Source: Caulobacter sp. 32-67-35 (GTDB lineage Bacteria > Pseudomonadota > Alphaproteobacteria > Caulobacterales > Caulobacteraceae). From it: DNA of 64,000 nucleotides. The translations under genes were made by a program, and so were the position numbers. The DNA is taken from the NCBI GenBank assembly GCA_002280875.1, contig NCEV01000005.1, forward strand, positions 1 through 64,000, given 5' to 3'. The notes under the pieces are model-generated. The model did no database searches and was not told where the DNA came from. It worked only from the letters and a program-made list of their open reading frames with translations. Positions 19,155-27,915 of the stretch are shown piece by piece. Within the stretch, counting starts at the first letter, position 1; every line of letters starts with the position of its first letter.

Positions 19155-19691
19155 CGCCGGGAGCCGACCTGCTTGGGAACCTTGAGGTCGTCCGGTTTTC
19201 ACCGCATTGCAGGGCTCGTCCCGGAGGACCCGCCTAAATTGACCCCGCGATGGATAAGGCTCCGCGTTCAACCGCCCCAAGTCGTTGGTGGCTCCGCCTC
19301 GAAAGACCGTTGTTGATCATCGTGGCGATGGCTGCGGGCAAGGTCTGGCGCTTCCTCTGTCTCGCTGACGAGGTTTGCAAGAGCGGGATTTGCAGCCCTC
19401 GGCGGCTTCACAGCGCTATCCCTGATCAGCGTGTTCGCCCAGGCCATGCTAGTTGTCCATAGGCGGCGCGCCTAAGGCGGCGATATTCTTAGGCGATATT
19501 CTTAGCGGCGGTCTGCGAGGCGCAGGTCGTCTCCGAAGGCGCCAAGTTTCTGGTTTTCCGGCGTCGGCCCGACATCAGCCGGCACCTAGACCTCACCTAT
19601 TCCAGCAACTTTCATAATTCTGTGAGGCGCCTGGCGTGGCGTGACGTCTTTCGCAGCAGCGACAACATCACGTCGCAGCCGGGCGAATAGA
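19155..19691 (+). other. 537-bp intergenic stretch with disrupted coding remnants
   Basis: No intact gene is seen. Around 19360-19470 one frame reads as a hydrophobic segment (RFARAGFAALGGFTALSL...) and another gives the start MDKAPRSTAP; together they look like a frameshifted small membrane protein. From 19493 to 19690 an open frame without a start reads like the end of a protein (EGAKFLVFRRRPDISRHLDL). A 13-bp tandem duplication lies between them at 19480-19505. Confidence 0.4.
19480..19505. repeat. 13-bp perfect tandem duplication
   Basis: GCGATATTCTTAG occurs twice back to back (19480-19492, 19493-19505) in the intergenic stretch. Thirteen bp shifts the frame, so the duplication may have broken the gene remnant around it. 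Confidence 0.75.
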
Positions 19692-20846
19692 ATGCGCATT
19701 GCCGATCAGACCCTGGCTACCGTAGCGGATACGGCCCCCTTTCCTGCCCACGCAGGCTACGAGCTATCGATCATTATCCCGACGCTGAACGAACGGGAGA
19801 ACTTGCGCGCGCTATCGCAGCGGCTGGAGTGCGCGCTGCGGGGTATCGCGTGGCAGGCGATCATCGTCGATGACGATTCTGGGGACGGAACAGCCTCCGC
19901 CGCGAAGGCCCTAGCCGTTCTCGACGCACGCTTTTCATGTCTGCGGCGCATTGGACGGCGAGGGCTGGCGGGCGCCGTGATCGAGGGGGTCATGGCCAGC
20001 GCCGCGCCTTTCATCGCTGTGCTCGACGCGGATCTTCAACATGATGAAAGCTTGCTCTCGGTGATGCTGGAAAGCGTTCGGAATGGCCAGGCAGACGTTG
20101 CCGTGGCCAGCCGATTTGTGCGCCGCGAAGATAGTGCGGTGGGCTTGTCGCCTTTGCGCCGCCTCGGCAGTCTGGCGGCCAACGGCTTGGCGCGTCGTAT
20201 TTTGGGTCAGAGTCTATCCGATCCGATGAGCGGATTTTTCGTCACGCGGCGTTCGGTGTTTGACGAGACCGCGTCACGGCTGTCGCCGCAAGGCTTCAAG
20301 ATTCTGTTCGATCTGCTGGCCACGCGTCGCGGTCAATTGTCCGTGCGCGAGTTTCCCTATGCGTTCAGGCCCCGCGTAGCAGGATCCAGCAAACTCGATC
20401 ATCGGGTCACGGCCGAGTTCCTCGGCCTGGCTCTGGCGAAGACGACGAGGGACCTCCTCTCCCCGCGTGCGGCGGTGTTTCTGGCGGTGGGTGCAAGCGG
20501 ACTAGTCGTTCATCTGGCCGTGCTGCGTCTTCTACTGGGTTTGACCGGGAACCTCGATCTTGGCCTGCACTTCCCAGCGGCTCAGACCCTGGCGGGGCTC
20601 ACAGCCATGACCTCCAACTTCCTCATCAACAACAGCCTTACCTACCGAGATCGGCGCCTGCGCGGGTTGGATTTGGCGAAGGGCTACGTTCGGTTCTGCG
20701 TGTTCTGTGGCCTGGGCCTGGTAGCCAATGTCGCTGTCGCCACGATGATGACCGAGCACGGAGCCACCTGGTGGATGGCAGGCGTCGGCGGCGCTGTGAT
20801 CGGCGCTGCCTGGAACTATCTGACCACTTCGATCGCCGTATGGTGA
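19692..20846 (+). CDS. Polyprenol-phosphate glycosyltransferase (DPM1-like) fused to a GtrA domain
   Basis: GT2 glycosyltransferase (LSIIIPTLNERENL, IIVDDDSGDGT, DXD-type VLDADLQHD) in the first ~240 residues. A C-terminal GtrA-like membrane domain with four TM helices follows (~265-384; TSNFLINNSLTYRDRR). It should transfer a sugar from a nucleotide donor to undecaprenyl phosphate, supplying a lipid-linked donor. Its stop overlaps the start of a GT39-type transferase by 7 bp, the natural user of such a donor. Confidence 0.88.
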   Translation: MRIADQTLATVADTAPFPAHAGYELSIIIPTLNERENLRALSQRLECALRGIAWQAIIVDDDSGDGTASAAKALAVLDARFSCLRRIGRRGLAGAVIEGVMASAAPFIAVLDADLQHDESLLSVMLESVRNGQADVAVASRFVRREDSAVGLSPLRRLGSLAANGLARRILGQSLSDPMSGFFVTRRSVFDETASRLSPQGFKILFDLLATRRGQLSVREFPYAFRPRVAGSSKLDHRVTAEFLGLALAKTTRDLLSPRAAVFLAVGASGLVVHLAVLRLLLGLTGNLDLGLHFPAAQTLAGLTAMTSNFLINNSLTYRDRRLRGLDLAKGYVRFCVFCGLGLVANVAVATMMTEHGATWWMAGVGGAVIGAAWNYLTTSIAVW

Positions 20847-22327
20847 AGTGGCTGCGCGCATTGCGTCGACCCGAACTCCTGCTGCTGGCGATCACCGTTT
20901 GGCGGCTCTGGGCGGCCGCCGCGATCCCCCTGACCGAAGACGAGGCTTACTACCGACTTTGGTCGCAACACCTCGCCCTTGGCTATTTCGACCATCCGCC
21001 GATGATCGCGTGGTGGATAGCCGCGGGGACTCGAATCCTTGGCGACACCGCTCTGGGCGTGCGCCTCCTGGCAGTCTTAGCCTGCAGCGCTACAAGCCTA
21101 CTCCTGGCGCAGATCGTCAGGTGTCTGGGCGGGAGCCAGCAAGCCGCCAGCCGTGCGATGATCTGGTACCAGGCGACGCTCCTTGTCGGACTGGGTGGCC
21201 TCCTGGCGACGCCGGACGCACCGACGACCCTGTTGTGGGCCGTCGTCGTTTGGCTCGCCCTGAAGGCAGAGGTCGGGAGCCCCCGTCTTTGGCTCGCCGC
21301 AGGGCTGGCTGCTGGGCTCGCCCTATTGTCAAAATATTCGTCCCTTTTCCTACCCGTCGGCATCGCTCTCTGGCTGATCGTTCGTCCGGAAGGGCGGCGA
21401 ATATTACGAACCCCATGGCCCTGGATCGCTGGCCTGCTGGCTCTAACGCTCTTTGGCTTGAACATCGCTTGGAATGCAACGCATGGCTGGCTGAGCTTCA
21501 GCAAGCAGTTTGGCCGGGCCGCCGTACATGGTTTTTCGCCCAAGCATCTGGTCGAACTGATCGTGATCCAGGCGCTTCTGCTCAACCCCTTGATTGCGGG
21601 CTTCGCGGCCAAGGGACTGGCGCGCCTTTGGCGCACCCGCCAAGCGCCTTTACTGGGCTTATTGGCTCCAACCCTAATCGCCGCGCCCTTTGCTGCCTAC
21701 CTCGTCTTGCACAGTCTTCATGCCCCGGTTCAGGCCCATTGGCCCGTGCCGCTTTATCCCCTGGCCATACTTCTGGCGGTGTTCGAGGCAGAGCTCGTGA
21801 CCCGTCCGCTGTCGCGCCGCCTGAGGCGCTTGGCGCCCTGGAGCCTCGTGTTCTGCGTGATTGTGTCGGCTCACCTCGCCTCGCCTCGCAGCGACCTACC
21901 CGGGGTCACCACCTGGGTGGCTCCCATCCGGGGATGGCCAGACTTCGCCAAGCGCGTTGAGCTGGCGAGACAGCGCGAAGGCGCCGCCTGGGTTGGGACG
22001 CTAAGCTATGGCTCGGTGGCGCAGTTACGGCTCACGGGCGACATTGCCGCACCGGTGATCCAATTGACGGAGCGTCGGCGCTACGCCGCCGATGACGCGC
22101 CGGCCGCGCTCGTCAACGAGCGTCCTGGTCTGGTCGTGGACCTGAAACGACGGCTTGACCCTGGTGATCTTGCTCGCTGCTTCAAAACCGTAACCGTGCT
22201 CGAGGACTTGGATCGCGGCGACAAGAACGGTCCGTCCGTTCTCTATCTAATGGTCCGAGTACAAGGCGCGCGTCGAGACCTCGCCTCACGGGGCTGTTGG
22301 GCGGGGAAGACGCCAGACGGCGGTTAG
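20840..22327 (+). CDS. ArnT-like GT39 membrane glycosyltransferase
   Basis: 495-aa polytopic membrane protein of the PMT/ArnT family. TM1 is followed by the acidic catalytic loop TEDEAYYRLWSQHLALGYFDHPP, including the conserved DE pair and DHPP motif; about ten further TM helices and a small periplasmic C-terminal domain follow. It should move a sugar from polyprenyl phosphate to lipid A, another lipid or protein at the periplasmic face. It is coupled to the DPM1-like gene (overlap of 7 bp), which likely makes its donor. Confidence 0.87.
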   Translation: MVKWLRALRRPELLLLAITVWRLWAAAAIPLTEDEAYYRLWSQHLALGYFDHPPMIAWWIAAGTRILGDTALGVRLLAVLACSATSLLLAQIVRCLGGSQQAASRAMIWYQATLLVGLGGLLATPDAPTTLLWAVVVWLALKAEVGSPRLWLAAGLAAGLALLSKYSSLFLPVGIALWLIVRPEGRRILRTPWPWIAGLLALTLFGLNIAWNATHGWLSFSKQFGRAAVHGFSPKHLVELIVIQALLLNPLIAGFAAKGLARLWRTRQAPLLGLLAPTLIAAPFAAYLVLHSLHAPVQAHWPVPLYPLAILLAVFEAELVTRPLSRRLRRLAPWSLVFCVIVSAHLASPRSDLPGVTTWVAPIRGWPDFAKRVELARQREGAAWVGTLSYGSVAQLRLTGDIAAPVIQLTERRRYAADDAPAALVNERPGLVVDLKRRLDPGDLARCFKTVTVLEDLDRGDKNGPSVLYLMVRVQGARRDLASRGCWAGKTPDGG

Positions 22328-22642
22328 GGCACAGGAAGGCCAAGAAGCGGCCTCCGACGCTGAGCGCGAGCGTCCGGCAATGAACAGCCAAGGTCGCGCA
22401 GATTTGTGCGGCCAATCCGGCCAAGCGCCCCGAACAGCGCGGAACAACTGCTGCCGCAGGCCTTGATGACCTTGGCCCGATAGGGTCACATGGGCCTCAA
22501 CAATCTACGCCTTGCGGTCGAAGTGGAAATCTCTGGCGCTTTCAAGCCATCTCATTCGAGCCGCCCCACACCGCCTGGCGCATCAGATGACCTGACGTTT
22601 GCGGGCGATGGCCGGTGATTGCAGATCATTAAGCCCACCCTC
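22328..22642. other. 315-bp convergent intergenic region
   Basis: Lies between the plus-strand GT39 gene and the last gene of the long minus-strand operon. Only a weak hairpin (AGGCC/GGCCT) is visible just after 22330; no convincing gene or terminator was found. Confidence 0.5.
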
Positions 22643-23884
22643 TCAAAGGCTTGCTGTTTCGCGAGCGCGTAGAACGGCTTCCGCTTTACTCAAATAGTCG
22701 CGGGTCAGCGGAACGGTCTCTTGTCGACGGGTGATCTGCAGTTGGAAGACCACCACTTGCTCGTGGCGGAAAGCCGCCTCCGACATCGCCAGATAGTATT
22801 CCCACATTCGACAAAATCGCTCGTCGAACATCTCGGCTGCATCGTCACGGCGGGCCATGAAAGCCAGCCGCCAGGCCCTTAGGGTCTGTGCGTAATGGAG
22901 ACGCAAGACCTCAATGTCGGTGACAACCAGACCCGATCGCTCGACAGTCTTCACGATGTCAGACAGCGACGGCAGATGACCGCCAGGGAAAATATAGCGC
23001 GTGATCCACGGATTGGTGACGCTGGGTTCGTCCGAACAGCCGATGGTGTGTAGCAGCATCACCCCGTCGTCGGTCAGGCGCTCTCGGCAAGTGGCGAAGA
23101 ACTGCTCGTAATTGCCCAGTCCGACGTGCTCGAACATGCCCACAGAAACGATCCTGTCGAAACGGCCTTCGACCGCGCGATAGTCGCTTAGGGCGAACCG
23201 TGCCCGCTCGGCTAGGCCGAGGTCTTCCCCGCGTTGCTGGGCGCGGGCAATCTGTTCCTCTGAAAGCGTCACGCCAAGCACCTCCGCCACGCCGGCGATT
23301 TGCGTCAGGTAGAGCGCCAGGCCGCCCCATCCACAACCGATGTCCAGCACGCGATGATGCGGCTTTAGCAACAGCTTGGCCGCGATATGGCGCTTCTTGG
23401 CGCGCTGGGCGTCAGCCAAGCTTTGGCCGGGTTCTTCGAAATAGGCGCAGGAATATTGCCAGTCGGGATCGAGAAAGAGGGCATAGAAGTCATCGCCCAG
23501 ATCATAGTGGTGGGCGACGTTGCGGCGGGATCGGTCTGGGCCATTGCGTTGCCGCCAAAGCTGGGTCGCCGTGCGAAACCGATCGAAGGCCTGGACGATC
23601 GGTGAAGGGTTTCGCTCGCCGTCATTGTCCAGGATCAGACTGAGAAAGTCGTAGATCGACCCCTGCTCCATGACCAAGCGACCGTCGGTAAATAGCTCGC
23701 CGGTGCGCAGGTCAGGATCTAGTAGCAAGCTCCAGAGCGCGCGCTCATCGGTCAATCGCGCAACAACAGGCGCACTCATGTCCCCAAACGCCAGACGTTC
23801 ACCCGAGGGCAAAGCCAGCCGCAGCCCCCCGCGACGGATCAACGGCGTCAGCGCCTTGCGCAGCAACCACGATGAAAGGCTCAT
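22643..23884 (-). CDS. cfa: Cyclopropane-fatty-acyl-phospholipid synthase-like methyltransferase
   Basis: 413-aa SAM-dependent enzyme of the mycolic/cyclopropane fatty acid synthase family: N-terminal lipid-binding region, HHYDLGDDFYALFLDP, SAM motif VLDIGCGWGG (~179-188), GVTLSEEQ, and the bicarbonate-site region MFEHVG plus ITRYIFPGG. Known members methylenate unsaturated phospholipid acyl chains; here the substrate could be that or the lipid made by this locus. It is the last gene of the minus-strand operon, overlapping the upstream glycosyltransferase by 4 bp. Confidence 0.88.
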   Translation of the reverse strand: MSLSSWLLRKALTPLIRRGGLRLALPSGERLAFGDMSAPVVARLTDERALWSLLLDPDLRTGELFTDGRLVMEQGSIYDFLSLILDNDGERNPSPIVQAFDRFRTATQLWRQRNGPDRSRRNVAHHYDLGDDFYALFLDPDWQYSCAYFEEPGQSLADAQRAKKRHIAAKLLLKPHHRVLDIGCGWGGLALYLTQIAGVAEVLGVTLSEEQIARAQQRGEDLGLAERARFALSDYRAVEGRFDRIVSVGMFEHVGLGNYEQFFATCRERLTDDGVMLLHTIGCSDEPSVTNPWITRYIFPGGHLPSLSDIVKTVERSGLVVTDIEVLRLHYAQTLRAWRLAFMARRDDAAEMFDERFCRMWEYYLAMSEAAFRHEQVVVFQLQITRRQETVPLTRDYLSKAEAVLRARETASL

Positions 23885-24975
23885 CGCGACGCCCCGGCTA
23901 CAGAGAGCCTGGCGAAGATCTCGGCGCCGGTCTGGGCAAAGCGTTCCTCACCGAACCGTTCGAGAACCCGGGTCCGTGCCGCTAGGCCCATGGGACCCAA
24001 TTGGTGTGGGCCAGAGAGCAGGCGCCGCAGAGCCTTGGCCAAGGCGCCGGCATCGTCTGGCGGGACGACCAGTCCGGTAACGCCATGCTGAACGCTGTAG
24101 GGCATCTCACCGACTGACGAGACAATCGTCGGCAGTCCTGCCTGCATTGCCTCGTGCGCGGCGATGCACAGACCCTCGCGACGCGACGGCTGGAGATAGA
24201 GATGAAGGCCCGCCAGGAATTCGCGCGGATCATCGCAAAAGCCTGGCAAGGTTATATTTCTCAAGTCCGACTCATCGATCATGGCCTGCAGGCGCGCGCG
24301 TTCTGCGCCCTCGCCGGCCAGACGCACCTCAAAGTGGCAGGGCGGTGAAAAGCCACTATCGCGCAGCCGGACAAGCGCCGTGATCAGCACGTCATACCCT
24401 TTGGCCGGATGTAGCCGCCCCAGAGCGCCGATCTGGAGCGTTTCGCCGGGGCGCCAGGGGCGCGCCTGCGGCGCTGTCGGATCAGCGGAGAAAAGTGGCC
24501 AAGTCGCCAAGCGATCGGGCCCAACAGCCAGACGCGTCGCCGTCAACCTCGTAACGCTGTGGGAGTCGCCAATCCAAAGCCGCGAGAGGCCTTGGGTGGC
24601 GCGCAGCAGCAAGTGATTGGCCGGCTTTAGGAAGGCGTTGTGCTGCCAGCTCACCACCGGCACGCCGCGCCAAAGTCCCACGATCTGACCCAGAAGGGTG
24701 GCGCGGGTCAGGGACGTCCAGATCACGTCGGGGCGCGATGAAGCCAGAGCCTGGTCAAGCCAGACCAGCGCGCCGGCATGGTCTCGCTCTCCGCCCGGCC
24801 GCACCTGAACGTTCAAGCCGGCCTGGACTATGGCGCGCTGGGCCCTGCCGTCGCGTCGCGTGAGGGCAAAGACCTCGACCGTCGCGCCTTGCGTCGCCAG
24901 AACTCTGGCTATGGCCGGCACAGGTGTGGCCGCGCCGCCGCCTTCCAGTGAATTGATGACATAGGCAATTCGCAT
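23881..24975 (-). CDS. GT4-type glycosyltransferase
   Basis: 364-aa GT-B retaining glycosyltransferase: N-terminal acceptor domain with a GGG loop (INSLEGGGAA), C-terminal donor domain with GALGRLHPAKGYD and the E(x)7E motif in REGLCIAAHEAM. Soluble or peripheral at the inner membrane. It overlaps the flippase gene by 1 bp and cfa by 4 bp. Likely assembles a sugar on a membrane-linked intermediate; the specificity is unknown. Confidence 0.88.
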   Translation of the reverse strand: MRIAYVINSLEGGGAATPVPAIARVLATQGATVEVFALTRRDGRAQRAIVQAGLNVQVRPGGERDHAGALVWLDQALASSRPDVIWTSLTRATLLGQIVGLWRGVPVVSWQHNAFLKPANHLLLRATQGLSRLWIGDSHSVTRLTATRLAVGPDRLATWPLFSADPTAPQARPWRPGETLQIGALGRLHPAKGYDVLITALVRLRDSGFSPPCHFEVRLAGEGAERARLQAMIDESDLRNITLPGFCDDPREFLAGLHLYLQPSRREGLCIAAHEAMQAGLPTIVSSVGEMPYSVQHGVTGLVVPPDDAGALAKALRRLLSGPHQLGPMGLAARTRVLERFGEERFAQTGAEIFARLSVAGASR

Positions 24976-26315
24976 CAGGACACCACCTTCACTCGTTGCG
25001 GCCGCACAGCGCGACTTTCCCGCAGGACGAACCAGACCAGCAGCGCCGCCGTCAGTCCCGCTTGCAGCAACGCATGCAGCCCCGCTCCCGGAAGACCCAA
25101 AGCCCTGAGCATGGGCGGCAGGACGACCAACAGGCCAAGCCCTCCAGTCAGATTGGCTCCGACGGACAAGACCGGACGTCCAAGCGCCGTGAGCGCGGCG
25201 CTTATGGATGGCGCGACAACCAGTACCGTCCGCGCGGACGCCAGCCAGATCATCGGGCCGCTCGCACCGGCAAAGGCGTCCCCGCCCATAAGCACCGCGA
25301 TCGGCCTGCTGAAAATGGCGATCAACGCCAGTATGGGCGTTGCCGCCAAAACGGCTACGCCCAGGCTGCGGCCCAGCGCGGCTCTAAGTAGGGCTCCTCG
25401 TCCGCCGCGCGCGACCAATTGAGCGAGCTCGGCATAGGCCGCCTGACCAAGTATCTGGGCGGGTTGGGCTAGAACCACTGTTGCCCGTTGAGCGATCGCG
25501 TAGAGGCCTGCGGCTGCTGGCCCCAGCGTCCAGCCGACAATCAAAGGGACAGCGCGCGCCGACAGCTCGCCCAAGGTAATGTCGGCGTTAGCCGCAAACA
25601 TGAACCGCCGGATGCCCGGATTCTCGGCGACGGCTCCGCGCATGACGCCTAGGAACGGCGCGCCAGGCAGTTCCTCGCGCGCGACCATCAGGCCCATGAT
25701 CCACATGACCGCGCATTCGGCCAGAGCCGCCGCCAGCCAAGCCACGAGAAATCCGATCAGCCCTGAGTGGAGCAAAGCGGCCACGACCGCTCCGACCAAT
25801 CGCACGAGCGGCGCGACGGTATTGTGCAGACCCAACAGGTCGAAACGACCGGCCAGTTGCAGGTAGCCTGCCGGCGTAGCACGGGTGGACGCCAGGATGG
25901 CCAGACTATAGGGCGTCGCCCAAAGGAGCGCTGCAGGCGACCAGCCCAGACGGGGGCCTACGATCGGCGCCAAAAGGGCTGCGATGGCAATGGCGAGCAG
26001 ACCGCCGGCGACCTCGACCACGCCGACGAAGCGAAGGAGGCGCGCCAGGCGGGGGACATCGCCATCGGCGCGGGCATGGGCGCCATATCGCACCACGGCA
26101 TGCCAGCCAGGAAAACCTATCAGCCCTCCCACCATCAAGATGTAGCCGTGTACCAGCACCAGGACGCCGTAATCACGGGTCCCGAGAGCTCTGGCGGCGA
26201 TCGCGATATAGGCCAGGCTGATCAGGCCAGCAGCCGCCTTGCCTCCCAAGAGACGCGCGAGGTTGCTGTATATGCGCCCAACCGTCGCGCCAGCGCCGGG
26301 CGCACGATCAACCAT
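24975..26315 (-). CDS. Polysaccharide/lipid flippase (MOP/Wzx-like)
   Basis: 446-aa polytopic membrane protein with about 12-14 hydrophobic helices, opening SNLARLLGGKAAAGLISLAY as in oligosaccharide flippases of the MATE-like MOP superfamily. It should flip a lipid-linked saccharide to the periplasmic side. It overlaps the upstream transferase by 8 bp and sits in the middle of the minus-strand biosynthetic operon. Confidence 0.82.
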   Translation of the reverse strand: MVDRAPGAGATVGRIYSNLARLLGGKAAAGLISLAYIAIAARALGTRDYGVLVLVHGYILMVGGLIGFPGWHAVVRYGAHARADGDVPRLARLLRFVGVVEVAGGLLAIAIAALLAPIVGPRLGWSPAALLWATPYSLAILASTRATPAGYLQLAGRFDLLGLHNTVAPLVRLVGAVVAALLHSGLIGFLVAWLAAALAECAVMWIMGLMVAREELPGAPFLGVMRGAVAENPGIRRFMFAANADITLGELSARAVPLIVGWTLGPAAAGLYAIAQRATVVLAQPAQILGQAAYAELAQLVARGGRGALLRAALGRSLGVAVLAATPILALIAIFSRPIAVLMGGDAFAGASGPMIWLASARTVLVVAPSISAALTALGRPVLSVGANLTGGLGLLVVLPPMLRALGLPGAGLHALLQAGLTAALLVWFVLRESRAVRPQRVKVVS

Positions 26316-27513
26316 GGGCCAGGCTCGGAAGGTCGTTTAGAGGGGCAGGCCACGCTAGTCCCGCAAACTGCGCTACGGCGCGCGCTGCGCGATCCGCCGA
26401 CGGCTCCTGCGTCAGGTCAAAGCTTTCGTCGAACAAGGCCTCCTGGATAGGCCGCCAGACGATCTCATGATTCTGGCGCGCCTGGTTCATCGCCGCGCCG
26501 AGGTCGGCCACATCCTCGATCACCGGACCGCTACGCCAATGGCCGAAATTGGGATCGCCGGCCCAGGCGAACCGGTGGTTGTTGAGGAAGACGCATGGCC
26601 GGGGCTTGAGCAGGAACTCGTAGACCTGACTGCTGACGTCACCCAGATAGAGATCGGCGCGCTGGGTGTAGGCCATGGTCGTCGAGGCCCGGCTGCCCAG
26701 ATCGATGTGAATGTTGGGCGCGCGCAGATAGCGTTCCTCGATCCGTCCGGCGCGATCGAGCCGGAGCTTGTCGATTGTCGCCACGAAGGGCCGCTCGAAC
26801 AGCATCACATGGGGCGCAAAGATCAGATTGTGGTCATCGTGCTCGACAAACCAGTCCAGCACCTGGCGACCAGCCTCGTACCAGGACGACAGATGCGGCG
26901 AGACGTGCGGATTGTAGAGCGTCACCGGCCGGCCGTCGTCGAGCAGCGGGTGGGTCGTTTTGTGCGCCGGAAGAAGATCGAACTTAGGATAGCCGACAAT
27001 CGAGATCTTGCCCGGATCTACGCCCGTCTCGCCAATCAGACGGTCGCGGATTTTGCGCCCGGACACCAGAACGTGGTCAAAGCCCGCACTGGCCTTGTCG
27101 AAGCCGATGGCGCGGTCCCCCGCGCCATGGCGCGTGTGGACGATCTTGAGGTCGCCAAGGCCGTAGCGGCTCTTCAGTATCAGCGAGGTCTTCTCGGCGA
27201 CCACCAGAATGTCCAGCGATCTGAAGAAATCGAGGTTGTCGCTGTAGACCAGCAGCTTGCTGGCCGGCAGAACCGCCTCGGTCGCGGCGGCCAGAAGTTT
27301 GGACGACCGGCGGGTCAGGCCCAGTTCGACTAGCGTCAGGCCCTGTCCGATCAGGCCGCCGCCCAGCCGGATGACCTCGGCGGTCAGCCGTCGGTTGGTG
27401 GTGGCGACCACGATCTCCACGCCTTGGGCGCCGTGGGCCAAGGCCAAGGCGATCGGCAGGCTATGGGCCACCTGATGGACTTGGTCGTGATTGAAGAGGA
27501 AGCCGATGCGCAT
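26308..27513 (-). CDS. CDP-glycerol glycerophosphotransferase-like GT-B protein
   Basis: 401 aa resembling the TagF/TagB C-terminal domain: VHTRHGAGDR (the HGxG element), ISIVGYPKFD, YNPHVSPHLSSW, and LGDVSSQVYEF, equivalent to the conserved DxSS motif. Known members transfer polyol phosphates (glycerol- or ribitol-phosphate) or sugars. No large N-terminal GT domain is present. A repeated 12-mer lies 28 bp upstream of the start. The donor and acceptor are unknown. Confidence 0.75.
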   Translation of the reverse strand: MRIGFLFNHDQVHQVAHSLPIALALAHGAQGVEIVVATTNRRLTAEVIRLGGGLIGQGLTLVELGLTRRSSKLLAAATEAVLPASKLLVYSDNLDFFRSLDILVVAEKTSLILKSRYGLGDLKIVHTRHGAGDRAIGFDKASAGFDHVLVSGRKIRDRLIGETGVDPGKISIVGYPKFDLLPAHKTTHPLLDDGRPVTLYNPHVSPHLSSWYEAGRQVLDWFVEHDDHNLIFAPHVMLFERPFVATIDKLRLDRAGRIEERYLRAPNIHIDLGSRASTTMAYTQRADLYLGDVSSQVYEFLLKPRPCVFLNNHRFAWAGDPNFGHWRSGPVIEDVADLGAAMNQARQNHEIVWRPIQEALFDESFDLTQEPSADRAARAVAQFAGLAWPAPLNDLPSLAHG

Positions 27514-27541
27514 GGCCCAACGACGTCATGCGGCGCACCCT

Positions 27542-27553
27542 CCCTCACCGATT
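27542..27553 (-). promoter_or_regulatory. Recurrent 12-mer, copy A
   Basis: AATCGGTGAGGG on the minus strand, 28 bp before the glycerophosphotransferase-like gene. The same 12-mer in the same orientation occurs at 27904-27915 and 37721-37732, each time before a gene that does not overlap its upstream neighbour. Function unknown; promoter or operator suspected. Confidence 0.45.
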
Positions 27554-27577
27554 TTCCGACCAGCTGACGAACGGCGT

Positions 27578-27850
27578 TCAAGCGGCTCTGCACGGAGGGG
27601 CGGCTTGCTCGACAATTCTCGCTTTGAGGCAATCCATCAACGCCCCGAGCGTGGCGCAATCGGCGCCGACCAGGTCGTCGATCTCGACGTCAAACCTATC
27701 CTCGATCGCGACCAGCACGGCCATATAGGCGTCCAGACGCAGGCCAAGGTCGCAGATGCGGGTCGAACGCTGCAACACAGAACGCGCGAGGCCCGATTTG
27801 CTGGCGATCAGGCTGGCGATATCGTCATCGGTGAGAAGGGCGTCGATCAT
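27578..27850 (-). CDS. Acyl-carrier-protein-like protein lacking the phosphopantetheine serine
   Basis: 90-aa helical protein with the ACP pattern: DDDIASLIASKSGL (helix 1), DLGLRLDAYMAVLVAIEDRFDVEIDD (loop and helix 2), then helix 3. In true carriers the residue after the Asp of the D-S-L motif is the serine that carries 4'-phosphopantetheine; here the codon is GCC, giving Asp-Ala-Tyr. No alternative serine is in position. It may act as a scaffold or regulatory dummy carrier, or be inactive. ATG 27850 starts the domain exactly. It lies 63 bp after the ABC ATPase gene. Confidence 0.75.
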   Translation of the reverse strand: MIDALLTDDDIASLIASKSGLARSVLQRSTRICDLGLRLDAYMAVLVAIEDRFDVEIDDLVGADCATLGALMDCLKARIVEQAAPPCRAA

Positions 27851-27903
27851 AGCAAGGGGCTCCCACGTGGGCTCTGGCTGCTTGACGCCATGACACGCCC
27901 GCC

Positions 27904-27915
27904 CCCTCACCGATT
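27904..27915 (-). promoter_or_regulatory. Recurrent 12-mer, copy B
   Basis: AATCGGTGAGGG overlapping the stop of the ABC ATPase gene and ending 53 bp before the carrier-like gene. Identical to copies A and C and in the same orientation. Confidence 0.45.

Noticed and set aside
19250..19462. 70-codon frame before the DPM1-like gene as a real small gene
   Set aside because: Hydrophobic coding-like sequence switches frame within it, so it looks like a broken remnant.
19480..19505. Tandem 13-bp repeat as a CRISPR or satellite array
   Set aside because: Only two units, no spacers and no cas genes.
20848..21960. 370-codon plus-strand frame inside the ArnT-like gene
   Set aside because: Out-of-frame shadow without membrane helices; the overlapping frame has the GT39 motifs and start overlap.
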